From Paenibacillus gyeongsangnamensis (GTDB lineage: Bacteria; Bacillota; Bacilli; Paenibacillales; NBRC-103111), in the NCBI RefSeq assembly GCF_027533625.1, contig NZ_JAQAGZ010000002.1, positions 330,492 through 394,491 of the forward strand: a stretch of 64,000 bases of DNA, given 5' to 3'. Below are positions 19,337 through 28,588 of the stretch, piece by piece; within the stretch, counting starts at the first letter, position 1; the number at the start of each line of letters is the position of its first letter. The notes under the pieces are model-generated. The model was not told the origin of the DNA and made no database searches. It saw only the letters and a list, made by a program, of their open reading frames with translations. Position numbers and translations under genes: made by a program.

Positions 19337-20416
19337 TTACAGCCTCCCTTCCAATTTGTGCATCACCGGTTCATAGGGTACAACGTCAATGGTCTCCATG
19401 TACCGTATGGCGAGCAGGTTTAACAGCTTCTTGCGTACGGATTCGTACTGCGGATCATCGGCAAGGTTCACCAGCTCCTTCGGATCGATAGACAGGTCGT
19501 AAAGCTCGGTCTGCTCATTTAAGCGCTTGATGAATTTCCACTCTGCCGTTCTGAGCATGACGCTTTTTCCCCTAGCAAGCTTTCCGCCTGCGTGCGGCTC
19601 GGTGACGAGGCAGCCTCCCTCGCAGAATACCTGTTCACGGTGACGCTCCGCCTTGCCCTGAATGATTGGTAAAAGTGACCTGCCAAAGTGGGTATGCCGC
19701 TGGGGAAGCCCGGCCAGCTCTGCAATAGTTGCATAAACATCGATCAATTCGACGAGCGCACCTACCTGCTGCCCTTCCTCCGGAATCGCCGTGCAAGAGG
19801 AGGGATACTTGATAAGAAGCGGGACGTGAGCGGCAGTGAAACCGTCAACCCGTGCAGCCGCACTACGCCGGCCTCGTGCGCTAAAGAGGAATAACGCCGT
19901 ATTATCCCATTCCCCCGCCGCCTTCCACGCATCCGTCAGCCGCCCTATAACGGTCCTCAGTTCGACCTCATCACGCAGCGTCAAGCATATGCAAATTGGC
20001 TTGTTTTGCGCTTGCTCCACAAATTTAACGGCTCCATCAACCAGCACCTCAGCATATGCTTCCGTCTGCTCCGGACGAAACCTGACAGTGCAGACGCGGC
20101 TTTCCGCCTCCGCGTCAACAACCGGATTATCCCCTCCCCACCAGGTGGCAAAGCCCCGTTCCGTCAGCTGCTTCAATAAGAACGGCTCCGTGGGAGCAAG
20201 CCGATATTCCGGCGTACGATGACCTCTGACATGCGGATACCAGCCGGTCATGAACGAACAGAAGCTCGGGGTGAGCTCTTCACTTTGAGCATAACATTGG
20301 GTGAAGCGAATACCTTCCAATGAGCCCAAGGAATCATCCCAATCATCCATGCTTCCCCCGTCCAGTATAACCAAAACAATATTCGGTCCAGCTTGTTTTT
20401 CCAATGACCAAACCAC
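19337..20416 (-). CDS. Sulfatase homologue lacking catalytic residues
   Basis: 359 residues, colinear with the adjacent 485-residue sulfatase but with all active-site positions changed. CTPSR is LTPSF (L48, F52), the first metal site SDSWRG is LDGGSM, and the second, FSDHGE, is FSARGR. About 120 residues of the middle are missing. Flanking blocks stay well kept (CSFMTGWYPHVRGHR; VPLLIKYPSS; VDVYATIAEL with one change; TELYDLSIDPKELVNL). The frame is intact over its whole length, so it is not simply decaying by stops. It lies between the permease gene and the active sulfatases. A binding, regulatory or structural role is inference. Confidence 0.8.
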   Translation of the reverse strand: MVWSLEKQAGPNIVLVILDGGSMDDWDDSLGSLEGIRFTQCYAQSEELTPSFCSFMTGWYPHVRGHRTPEYRLAPTEPFLLKQLTERGFATWWGGDNPVVDAEAESRVCTVRFRPEQTEAYAEVLVDGAVKFVEQAQNKPICICLTLRDEVELRTVIGRLTDAWKAAGEWDNTALFLFSARGRRSAAARVDGFTAAHVPLLIKYPSSCTAIPEEGQQVGALVELIDVYATIAELAGLPQRHTHFGRSLLPIIQGKAERHREQVFCEGGCLVTEPHAGGKLARGKSVMLRTAEWKFIKRLNEQTELYDLSIDPKELVNLADDPQYESVRKKLLNLLAIRYMETIDVVPYEPVMHKLEGRL

Positions 20417-20440
20417 CTTTGCTTTCGATTCGTCACTCGC

Positions 20441-21415
20441 TTACCATAACCCTAGACCGCCCAATCTTCGGATGATCCAGTTCGTCGCCAAAACCAGCAT
20501 GAGACCGACAACTGATTTGAACAATCCGGCGGCTGCGGCAAGCGAGAACCGGCCCACCGAAATGCCCACCCGGTAAACATACGTATCCAGGATATCGGCA
20601 ACCTGATACACCAGTGCGTTATAAAGCACGAACACTTGATCGAAGCCTGCGTTTAAGATATGACCGGTTTTCAAAATGAGCAAAATATAAATCGTCGTTC
20701 GGATCGATGGAATCGTCACGTAACGCATCGCATCGAAACGGTTTGCTCCGTCCATTCTGGCTGCCTCGTAGAGCTCCGGGTTAATGCCGGATATCGCTGC
20801 CATATAGATGACCGTTCCCCAGCCCGCTTCCTTCCATATGTCGGACGCGACCAGCACGCTGCGGAACGTTTCCGGCTGCGTAAGCGGCGAAGTATGCAGA
20901 CCGAATAGAGAAAGAAGTCCCGTGCTGGAGGAAAACAGCGTAAACATGATGCCGCCAAGGATGACCCATGAAACAAAATGGGGGAAATACACGATCGTTT
21001 GGATGATGCGTTTCATGCTTGGCTTCAGTACCTCGTTAAGAAGAAGAGCCAGGACGATCGGAACGGGAAAGCCGAAAATCAGCTTATAGAAGCTGATAAG
21101 GATCGTGTTTTTGAGCGCTAACCAAAAATCCTCCGCGGCAAACAACAGCTCGAACCACTTAAAGCCGGCCCATTCGCTTCCGAGAATCCCTTTGGTAATC
21201 TTGTAATCCTTAAAAGCGATCAGCATGCCAAGCATAGGGACATAATGAAATAAGAGGAAATAGACGATGCCCGGCAGCAAAAGCAAATAACAGTATTTGT
21301 ACCGGTTCCACAGATTAATCCGGCGATTGGTCCGCGTTTTCGGGAGGACGGCCATTTCCGGCCGCGCTCTCCCAGCGTTTTCGTCGATGTTACTTATTTC
21401 TTTGATTTTTTCCAT
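20441..21415 (-). CDS. Sugar ABC transporter permease (LplB-type)
   Basis: Inner-membrane permease of the CUT1 sugar family, about six helices. The ABC-contact EAA loop reads YEAARMDGANRFDAMRYVTI (about 220-239). The N-terminus has a cytoplasmic tail typical of the LplB/YteP subgroup, which handles complex oligosaccharides such as rhamnogalacturonan. The ATG at 21415 lies inside the end of the binding-protein gene (22-base overlap); an internal ATG at 21355 is an alternative start. No ATPase gene is nearby, as usual for this group, which shares an MsmX-like ATPase. Confidence 0.85.
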   Translation of the reverse strand: MEKIKEISNIDENAGRARPEMAVLPKTRTNRRINLWNRYKYCYLLLLPGIVYFLLFHYVPMLGMLIAFKDYKITKGILGSEWAGFKWFELLFAAEDFWLALKNTILISFYKLIFGFPVPIVLALLLNEVLKPSMKRIIQTIVYFPHFVSWVILGGIMFTLFSSSTGLLSLFGLHTSPLTQPETFRSVLVASDIWKEAGWGTVIYMAAISGINPELYEAARMDGANRFDAMRYVTIPSIRTTIYILLILKTGHILNAGFDQVFVLYNALVYQVADILDTYVYRVGISVGRFSLAAAAGLFKSVVGLMLVLATNWIIRRLGGLGLW

Positions 21416-22947
21416 TCCGCGTTAACCTGCTCCTCGATTTTCTTTCCGCCCTGCTGGTAATACTTTTGAACGAATTCATCCCATTTATCTACCGGAAGCG
21501 CCCCTGTGACTATTTTGACAAAATACTCGATCCACAGCTTGTTGATGTCCGGATACTCCTGCTGCGCCGGAACGGCTTTTGAAAATTGGTCCATGAAGGT
21601 GTTTTGTCCAGTAACTTCCAATCCTTTCAAAATAGGCTCGGAAGCCCAGCGCCGGTCGACGACATTAATAAATTGCACCGGGTTGGACAAACCGATCATG
21701 GTTAAATCATCCGCCGAACTGGTTTGAGTAATAAGATTCTTCTGCTTGTCAAACGTGTAATCCTTGCCCTCCACGCCGTAAGTAATCAGCATATGGCCGC
21801 CGTCGGGATCGTCGGACGCCGTCCAGTCGAGCATTCTGGCCAGAAGCTCCGGGTTTTTGGCTTTGGCGGAAATGACATAGAAGGTTCCACCGGCTCCGCC
21901 GGCCGGCCAGCCCTTCGCTCCATTAGGTCCGGTCTGGGGCGGAACCATCTGGAGCGACATTCCCGGTACAGTCTGCTTTAGCGACCGGTACACCGAATTA
22001 CCGGGATCAAGCGGCCATACGGAACCGTTCCATACTCCGATCTTGGAATTAATGACCTTCTCGTTAAGCTGCTTACTGGTGGCTGTTACGAAATCCGGGT
22101 CGATAATCCCTTCTTTATACCATTGCTGGAGAACCGCCAGCGCCTGCTTGGTCTCCGGCAGCACCATCCCCTGCTTAAGGGAGCCTTGTCTTTCCAGCCA
22201 ATAGCTCGGATGCACGCCGAAGGCACCGAAGATCCCTTCGAAGCCGGCCGCCGTTCCCGTATTCTCCGGCTTCATGCCGCCTAACCCGTACGTATCGTTT
22301 TTCCCGTTCCGGTCCGGATCCTTTGTCGTGAACGCCTTCAATACCTCGTGAAACTCATCGAGCGTGCTCGGCATGGGAAGTCCCACATTGTCCAGCCAAT
22401 CCTTGCGAATGACATATCCACCCGCCGGGCCGTTAATCGGTTCCGGACGGAATGCATTCGGCAGCCCGTATATTTTCCCGTCGATGGTGCCGGCGTCAAG
22501 ATCCTGTGGACGAAACATTTTAGAAGCGTGCGGCATTTTGGGTAAAAGATCGTTAAGCGGCAAAATAAGGCCTTCATCGGCAAATTTCGTCAATGTCGCG
22601 AGGTTAACGTTGAAATAATCGGGTAAGGTACCGGATGTGGCCATGAGGTTCAGCTTCGTAAAGTACTCGTCCCCCGAGGCCAACGTCACCTTGAAATCGG
22701 CTCCCGTAATCCCGGCTTTCTTTAGGCCGTCCAACATCATTTTGCGCCCTTCTCCGCCGTCCTGCGGATAATTGGGCTCTCCCCGGTTAAAGAACAAATT
22801 ATAGGTGACCGTATCTTCCATTTTGGCGCTGTTTCCAGCGTTCGAACCGGCAGCATCCGTGGCGGCAGGTTTGTCCTGGCAGGCAATTAGACTCGCGGCA
22901 ACTGTAAAAACCGTTATCCCCTTTAAGGTACTCCAAAGCTTCGGCAT
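21394..22947 (-). CDS. Extracellular solute-binding lipoprotein (LplA-type)
   Basis: Family 1-type sugar-binding protein of the LplA/YtcQ class, about 517 residues. I start it at ATG 22947 (AGGAGGAG upstream), giving a lipoprotein signal MPKLWSTLKGITVFTVAASL ending in the lipobox LIAC. Residues upstream in the open frame do not look like a signal. The body has NLATLTKFADEGLILPLNDL and the ligand-pocket style YVIRKDWLDNVGLPMP common to oligosaccharide binders. It lies between the two permease genes. The substrate is inferred to be a sulfated oligosaccharide from the downstream sulfatases. Confidence 0.87.
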   Translation of the reverse strand: MPKLWSTLKGITVFTVAASLIACQDKPAATDAAGSNAGNSAKMEDTVTYNLFFNRGEPNYPQDGGEGRKMMLDGLKKAGITGADFKVTLASGDEYFTKLNLMATSGTLPDYFNVNLATLTKFADEGLILPLNDLLPKMPHASKMFRPQDLDAGTIDGKIYGLPNAFRPEPINGPAGGYVIRKDWLDNVGLPMPSTLDEFHEVLKAFTTKDPDRNGKNDTYGLGGMKPENTGTAAGFEGIFGAFGVHPSYWLERQGSLKQGMVLPETKQALAVLQQWYKEGIIDPDFVTATSKQLNEKVINSKIGVWNGSVWPLDPGNSVYRSLKQTVPGMSLQMVPPQTGPNGAKGWPAGGAGGTFYVISAKAKNPELLARMLDWTASDDPDGGHMLITYGVEGKDYTFDKQKNLITQTSSADDLTMIGLSNPVQFINVVDRRWASEPILKGLEVTGQNTFMDQFSKAVPAQQEYPDINKLWIEYFVKIVTGALPVDKWDEFVQKYYQQGGKKIEEQVNAEWKKSKK

Positions 22948-22991
22948 GGTTGGGTCTCCTCCTGAATCATGTTTGCGCGGCGCTAACCGCT

Positions 22992-23873
22992 TTACATTTT
23001 GACGGCGCCGATCAGGACACCTTTCGTGAAATGCTTTTGCAAGAAAGGATATACGCAAAGGATGGGAATCAGTGTGAGAACGACCGTGGCGGCGATGACC
23101 GATTCCGTGGTCGTGTTCGAAAACTGGCCTGACCTTTCCGCCATTTGCTGTCCGTTGATGACGTCTCGCAGCAGAACCGGAAGCGTATATTTTTCCCTGT
23201 CATTCAAGTAGATCAAGGCGTTAAAGAAGTTGTTCCATTGGCCTACCGCCTCCCACAGCATGATAGTGGCGAGGGCAGGCAGCGAAAGTGGAATGATGAT
23301 ACCGACAAAGATGCGAAGAAGACTCGCACCGTCCATTGTGGCGGATTCCTCCAATTCCGTAGGCAGCGACTGAAAAAAGCTTCGCATGACCAAAACGTTG
23401 TAGGCCGAAATGGCACTAGGGATCATGAGCGCCCATAACGAGTTAATCATCCCCAATTCCTTAACCAGCAAATAACTCGGTATAATTCCTCCGCCAAACA
23501 GCATCGTGAACAAAATCAGAAAGGTCACCAAATTTTTACCGGGCATTCCCTGCTTAATCAGCGGGTATGCGGTGCATGCCGTCAGCAGCGTGCTGAGGGT
23601 GGAGCCGATGACGGTGATGAAGGCCGAATTGGCATAAGCGGTCCATAAATAATGTGATTTCAGCACCACAACGTAAGCATTGGCCGTAAAGCCGCGGGGC
23701 CATATAAAGAACCCGCCCGCCGTCGCCTCCTCAGCTGAGCTGAAGGACAGTGATAGCTCGTGCCAGAATGGGTATAACGTAATGAAAGCAATGAGCATCA
23801 GGCCGGCCGTATTAACAACCGGGAACCACTTGTCAAAAATATCTCTTAATCTCACCTCGCGTTCTCCTCTCAC
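22992..23873 (-). CDS. Sugar ABC transporter permease (YtcP/LplC-type)
   Basis: Second CUT1 permease, 293 residues, with six helices and the EAA loop ELEESATMDGASLLRIFVGI (about 190-209). The C-terminus ends KHFTKGVLIGAVKM, the standard ending of YtcP/LplC proteins. It is the first transporter gene after the membrane regulator at 24008, separated from it by a hairpin, and precedes the binding-protein gene by 44 bases. Confidence 0.88.
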   Translation of the reverse strand: MRGEREVRLRDIFDKWFPVVNTAGLMLIAFITLYPFWHELSLSFSSAEEATAGGFFIWPRGFTANAYVVVLKSHYLWTAYANSAFITVIGSTLSTLLTACTAYPLIKQGMPGKNLVTFLILFTMLFGGGIIPSYLLVKELGMINSLWALMIPSAISAYNVLVMRSFFQSLPTELEESATMDGASLLRIFVGIIIPLSLPALATIMLWEAVGQWNNFFNALIYLNDREKYTLPVLLRDVINGQQMAERSGQFSNTTTESVIAATVVLTLIPILCVYPFLQKHFTKGVLIGAVKM

Positions 23874-23964
23874 AACATTGTAGTCTGGATAATTCCATTG
23901 TTATAGAATGTGCTGCAGCAGAACAAGAATCAGTATTATTCCTCATACCGAAGAAATAGCGAAA

Positions 23965-23998
23965 ATCCTGACCACATCAAAAAGTGATGAGTCAGGAT
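23965..23998 (-). terminator. Hairpin after the membrane regulator gene
   Basis: atcctgac (23965-23972) pairs with gtcaggat (23991-23998), with further inner pairing catc/gatg. On the minus strand it is followed by ttttcgc. It ends or attenuates the regulator transcript before the ABC genes. Confidence 0.6.
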
Positions 23999-24007
23999 AG
24001 AAATTTA

Positions 24008-26374
24008 CTATTGGATGTCATTGAGGATATGGCCTTTTCTCCGACCTTCGCTTAACGCCGACTTGCGGTATACGCTAGGTGTGACGGATTCATGCTTCTT
24101 AAAAAAACGGATGAAGCTTTGCACATCGTGGTAGCCGATTTGCTGACCGATCTCCTGAAGGGCATACCGGTTTTCGTCCAATAGAAGTCGTTTCCCGTGC
24201 TCCATCCGGCATCGCGTTAAATATTCGAGCGGGGATATGCCTGTTTCGGCTTTGAAAATACGGCTTAAATAGTTTGGACTTACCCCGACTTCACCGGCAA
24301 TATCGCCGATTGATATATTGCTCGCATAGTTTTCTTCCATGAAGCGGATAGTCCTGGCAACGTAAATATTGTCGCTCTTTTGATCAGAGCAGGCTTCGAG
24401 TCTGGTAATGATACTGCCCAGGTATTCGCGGAGGAGAGTCTCCAGCTCCACATTATTGCTGCAGTCGTCGATCCGCAGCACATGCTCCGTCTCCAGTTCC
24501 TCCAGCTCGTAACCTTCCCGGATTAGCTCATGGATTACGGCGCTCAGCAATATCACGATCATTTGCTGGACCTTATCGAGCGGAAACTTTCTTTCATGAA
24601 CGTATTGCTGTAACAAAGAGGAAATGGCTTCCCCGGTTTGTTTTCTATTTCCTGACTTGATCCCCTCGGCAAGAACCTTTTGCAGTGAAATCGGGTATGG
24701 AATTGTCTTTTTGCAGGTCGTATTCGTGAAAAACACCGCATCGGATTTGTTCAGCAGCGCCTTGTATTTGAAGCCTCGCTTGGCATGTTTGTGGGATTCT
24801 TGCACGTCCAGAATATCGGAACACACGTTGCCGAACGAAAACTGCAGGCTCCTGTCAAACCTAGTCAGCGCCGTTTCATTGACGGTGCGGCACAGCTCGT
24901 TCAAAATATGTCTCCATGTCTCATTAATCAATCCGGCGCCGACAACGGCTTCATCGCGATACTTCGCAGAAGCTTCCTCGGGAAGACCGAGAATGAAAGC
25001 GTACCTGTCTTCATCCAGCAGCGTCCCGGCGGCCGCCATTCGGGTTCGAAACACGTTTTCGGTCAGTCCGAACAGGAAAAGGTGTATTTCGCGCCCGGTG
25101 TCACCCTCCTTCAAAGACGATTTCAATTCGGGAGCGACGATACAAACCGTGAAGTAAGGCGAGTTGAACCGAATCCCATTCTGCTCCAGGAGCCGGCTTG
25201 TCCATGAGTTATGGGGAATGCTGCCGTTAAGCAGGTCATATATGAGTTTATGTCTCACAAGAGGTTCCACTTGATCGATGGCCGATTTGATCTGGTTGTT
25301 CTCATCGAGAATAGAGTCGATTCCTTTACGGATAAACGAATATTCGTCGAGGCTTTGATTTTGCGTAGCGGTTCTGAAGATGGATTGGTAACGGGTTACG
25401 ATTTCCCGCCATGGGCTGTAAATCGCTAGGGCGAACAAATACGAGAGCAGAAAGCCTATCATAATAACAACACCGTTGGTGGCGACGGTTATTTTCAGTC
25501 TCGCGGCGGCCTCCCGTTCGTACGAATCGTAGGGCATTACCTTGGCGAGCATCCAGGAATGAGGCTGTATGGTTTGATAATTAATGAAATACTTTCGGCC
25601 GTTCGATTTCACGGTTGCCGTTTGACCCTGCTTTAAGGACGCAGACTGGGCCAATACGTCGGCAACCGCCTCGGCGCCACTACCCTCACCGCTCCGAAAC
25701 AGCGTTCGTCCGTTTTTCAGATCGACAATGAATACGCCGCTCTGTTCGTCTAGCTGAACTATTTTTTTAAAAGCTTCAAAAAATTCATCCTTTTTAACGT
25801 TGATGACCAGCTCCCCGAGCGCATATTTCCCTGTTGAATGCAACGTCCTGCCGAATGAGATGACCTCGACCGGAGGCCGTGACGGATCGCGCTTGAGCTC
25901 TCTAACCTGATATTCCGGCCGGCTATCGCCGGTCAGAAAGCCGTCCAACAACGATTTATCGTAAAAAGACTTAAGGTCATACATTCCTTCGTTCGTCGTC
26001 AGCACCCGATCGCTCAACTGAAAATAAATATAAGCCGAATCGGTTATCCCGTTAACGGACGTTTGATCCCGCAGGTAATTTTGGAGGACGTAATAATCGT
26101 ACTTCCCGGCGCTCTCCGGAGACGATAGGAGCGAATTGAGGTTGGTCTGAAGCGACAGCTGCAGCGATAATCCATCGATCTGATTGATCAGCAGTTGCAG
26201 CTGTGAGGAAAAATTATGAACGTCCGTATCCAGCTGCTTGTTATACTTGTCTTGAAGTTCGGAGGTGTAATTATATATGTACATGGAGCTTATCGAAACG
26301 GTAGGGATCACGACCACGATCAAAAAGAACAGCATTATTTTTTTGAACCAGGTTAGCTTTAAGCCGTATCGCAT
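24008..26374 (-). CDS. Membrane-bound AraC-family regulator
   Basis: A 788-residue one-component regulator. It has a membrane helix at about 12-32, a long extracellular sensor (about 33-290, Cache-like: SDRVLTTNEGMYDLKSFYDK, GVFIVDLKNGRTLF), a second helix at about 296-318, a cytoplasmic linker, and an AraC DNA-binding domain at the C-terminus. That domain carries ASNISIGDIAGEVGVSPNYL, SRIFKAETGISPLEYLTRCR and GYHDVQSFIRFFKKHESVTP. Such YesN/LytT-like AraC proteins of Paenibacillus sit beside and control LplABC sugar transporters. Its position just upstream on the same strand suggests it senses the sulfated oligosaccharide or controls its import. Confidence 0.88.
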   Translation of the reverse strand: MRYGLKLTWFKKIMLFFLIVVVIPTVSISSMYIYNYTSELQDKYNKQLDTDVHNFSSQLQLLINQIDGLSLQLSLQTNLNSLLSSPESAGKYDYYVLQNYLRDQTSVNGITDSAYIYFQLSDRVLTTNEGMYDLKSFYDKSLLDGFLTGDSRPEYQVRELKRDPSRPPVEVISFGRTLHSTGKYALGELVINVKKDEFFEAFKKIVQLDEQSGVFIVDLKNGRTLFRSGEGSGAEAVADVLAQSASLKQGQTATVKSNGRKYFINYQTIQPHSWMLAKVMPYDSYEREAAARLKITVATNGVVIMIGFLLSYLFALAIYSPWREIVTRYQSIFRTATQNQSLDEYSFIRKGIDSILDENNQIKSAIDQVEPLVRHKLIYDLLNGSIPHNSWTSRLLEQNGIRFNSPYFTVCIVAPELKSSLKEGDTGREIHLFLFGLTENVFRTRMAAAGTLLDEDRYAFILGLPEEASAKYRDEAVVGAGLINETWRHILNELCRTVNETALTRFDRSLQFSFGNVCSDILDVQESHKHAKRGFKYKALLNKSDAVFFTNTTCKKTIPYPISLQKVLAEGIKSGNRKQTGEAISSLLQQYVHERKFPLDKVQQMIVILLSAVIHELIREGYELEELETEHVLRIDDCSNNVELETLLREYLGSIITRLEACSDQKSDNIYVARTIRFMEENYASNISIGDIAGEVGVSPNYLSRIFKAETGISPLEYLTRCRMEHGKRLLLDENRYALQEIGQQIGYHDVQSFIRFFKKHESVTPSVYRKSALSEGRRKGHILNDIQ

Positions 26375-26654
26375 ATATCCTCACCTCTTAATCCCAGATA
26401 TGTCCAATCTACCAAATGAGGATTAACTGTAGGATATACCTACGTAAAGAGGGAGTAAAAATATTGTTAAATTGAAATTAAGCTCCTGCAGCATATTTGG
26501 GTTATAACCCATGGACAAGCCCCAAATATGAATAAATAATCAAAATGCCCAAATGAAGAGATATCATTGTGCTTGGAAGAGGATCTAGTCCCCGTCGCGA
26601 GATCTACGAAATATTCCCCTCTTAATAAAACTCTTCTTACAAACCTAGCCTCTC

Positions 26655-26749
26655 CTACACGGCCAGCTTCATATTTCGGGATTTTTGCACCAAGCCGAAG
26701 TAAGCCAGCAGCGCTAACACACTGGTCGACAGGATAATTACCCCCATGG
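26655..26749 (-). pseudogene. C-terminal stub of a membrane protein cut by IS6 copy 1
   Basis: Directly against the left end of IS copy 1 the minus strand reads MGVIILSTSVLALLAYFGLV followed by QKSRNMKLAV and a stop: a last transmembrane helix and a basic tail, with no start or upstream part. The remainder of the gene is not found on the other side of the IS. The rest of 26375-26654 contains no supportable gene. Confidence 0.45.
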
Positions 26750-26820
26750 GGTTGTGGTGCAAGAACTTCAACCATGCTAATATTGGGTCTAAACGAACAC
26801 ATGGGATGGAGTAAATTAGG

Positions 26821-27527
26821 TTGAAAACATCATTGAATCTGTTTAAATGGAAACATTACGAAGCGAAAATCATCTTATTAACGGTTAGATGGTATTTGAA
26901 ATATAGCTTAAGCTACCGAGATGTAGCAGAAATGATGAGTGAACGAGGATTAAAGCTTTCTCATACGACGATCATGAGGTGGGTCCATGAGTTCGGGCCA
27001 GAAATAGACAAGCGAATTCGCCCCTTTTTGAAGCCGACCAACGATTCTTATCGTGTTGACGAAACTTACATAAAAGTCAAAGGACAATGGAAATATCTTT
27101 ACAGAGCAGTAGATTCGATGGGGAATACCATTGATTTCATGTTATCTGCTCATCGTGATATTCACGCGGCGAAACGATTTTTTAGTAAGGCAATGTCGTC
27201 CCCTCACAATCAGTCACCGACGTAATTACAGTGGATAAAAACCCAGCGTATCCTCCAGCAATTAAACAATTAATGGATGAAAAAGTCCTTTCGAAAGAAA
27301 CCTTGATGAGACAAACCAAGTATTTGAATAACATTGTAGAGCAGGATCACCGATTCATAAAGAAAATTACAAATCCAATGCATGGGTTCAAATCGTTTCT
27401 GACCGCTGAACAGACGTTAAAGGGAATCGAAGCCATGAATATGATCAGGAAAGGGCAGGCCGAAGATACTTCGTCTGCCCTTTCAGCAGTTGAACTGATT
27501 AATAAATTATTTGGATTAACTGCATAA
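26821..27527 (+). pseudogene. IS6-family transposase, frameshifted
   Basis: The first frame (TTG start 26821) gives the HTH-like N-terminus with LSYRDVAEMMSERGLKLSHT and the first catalytic Asp in YRVDETYIKVKGQWKYLYRA, stopping after HNQSPT. The second frame resumes at VITVDKNPAYPPA (second Asp) and carries the Glu in NNIVEQDHRFIKK through to 27527. A single-base loss near 27222 separates the first Asp from the second, so no full transposase is made. Confidence 0.85.
27450..27483 (+). repeat. Conserved hairpin in the transposase 3' region (copy 1)
   Basis: AAAGGGCAG pairs with CTGCCCTTT and inside it CGAAG pairs with CTTCG. The same place in the other copies forms a hairpin with different but matching bases (27816-27852, 40203-40237, 58770-58808, 58832-58862). 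Confidence 0.75.
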
Positions 27528-27612
27528 CTTATCCAATGATGTGAAGCTGCTACTCTTAACATTTTTATTTTTGCAACACAACCTCCAATGTTACTACCCC
27601 AGTTTAATACAT

Positions 27613-27638
27613 GAGCAGGTTGCTCCGGCGACCTGCTC
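27613..27638. repeat. Hairpin between IS copies
   Basis: GAGCAGGT and ACCTGCTC form an 8-base stem extended by GC/GC around a tccg loop. It sits in the 195-base gap between IS copies 1 and 2, a stretch that holds no gene. Confidence 0.45.
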
Positions 27639-27778
27639 AATGGTGATTATTAAGCTATCGTTATCCGTAACAAAAAATGCTATAGTGTAAGCGAACCGTG
27701 CAAATAAACTTATTTACGGCTTGTTTCGCATACACGGCCGCGTTCGCCTAGCGCGGATTCGCCATCGTTATCACTTAA

Positions 27779-28546
27779 GGTTTTGGTGCAACTATTAAAA
27801 TGGATCAAACTGCAGAAAGGACAGACGAATGAATGCATTCGACCTGCCCTTTCTTTATCATATGCATGACTTCGATTCCAGCAATTGTTTTCTCTGCAGT
27901 ATTAAAAGACTTGAATCCCATCATTGGTTTAATGACTTTCTTTATGAATCGATGGTCTTGTTCAATTATATTGTTTAGATATTTCTGTTGTCGTAGTAAT
28001 GTTTCTTGATTCATGGCTTGTCTTTCAATTGTTTTACTGCGATAGGGTAAGCTGGATTTTTATCGACGGTGATCACGCGCGGCGATTGATTGTATGGTGA
28101 GGTCAACGCTTTCTTGAAAAATCGTCTGGCCGTGAGAGCATCTCGATTTTCAGAAAGCATGAAATCTATCGTATTTTAGTTGAATCCACTGCCCTATAAA
28201 GATAGAGCCATTGTCCTTTGACTTTGATGTAGGTTTCATCCGTTCGGTAGGAATCGTTGGTCGGTTTCAGAAAGGGACCAATTCGCTTGTTTAATTCCGG
28301 CCAAACTGGTGAACCCATCGAATGATGGTTGTATGAGCCATATGTAGTCCTCGTTCTTCCATCATCTTCACTAGATTACGATAACTAAGGCTATATTTTA
28401 AATACCATCTTATTGTCAGCAAGATAATCTCTGATTCATACTGCTTCTACTTAAACAAATCTAATTCCTTTTCCAATGTAATTTCTCCATCTCATGACTT
28501 CATTTCAATCATGTTATCATGGATTTAAGAGCTTTGCACCACAACC
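27779..28546 (-). mobile_element. IS6-family insertion sequence, copy 2 (degenerate)
   Basis: 768 bases on the minus strand. The left end GGTTTTGGTGCAA (27779) and right end TTGCACCACAACC (28534-28546) match the ends of copy 1. The element is shorter than copies 1 and 3 by about 65 bases and its transposase is badly broken. No target duplication is seen (tcacttaa against caatttaa). Confidence 0.75.
27805..28476 (-). pseudogene. IS6-family transposase, multiply broken
   Basis: From TTG 28476 the minus strand reads LEKELDLFK, a stop, then KQYESEI, LSYRNLVKMMEERGLHMAHT and RWVHQF, another stop and more shifts. The C-terminal part (27805-28014) is open and carries YLNNIIEQDHRFIKK with the catalytic Glu and the conserved tail KGQVE ... 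LSAV. Several stops and frameshifts make it non-functional. Confidence 0.75.
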
Positions 28547-28588
28547 CAATTTAATACCGCATTCCTGAAAATACCTTTCAACAAGGTT

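Larger units (their letters stand above)
26750..27583 (+). mobile_element. IS6-family insertion sequence, copy 1
   Basis: 834 bases bounded by GGTTGTGGTGCAA (26750-26762) and TTGCAACACAACC (27571-27583), which are imperfect terminal inverted repeats. The size and the single DDE transposase fit the IS6/IS240 group. Flanking bases (ccccatgg, tccaatgt) show no 8-base target duplication, so the copy is old or rearranged. Confidence 0.85.

Noticed and set aside
26821..27527. Programmed ribosomal frameshift in the IS6 transposase
   Set aside because: The break is a lost base without slippery heptamer, and copy 3 is broken at a different place, so these look like independent mutations.
26742..27591. 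8-base target duplications around the IS6 copies
   Set aside because: Flanks of copies 1, 2 and 3 do not match each other at the borders.
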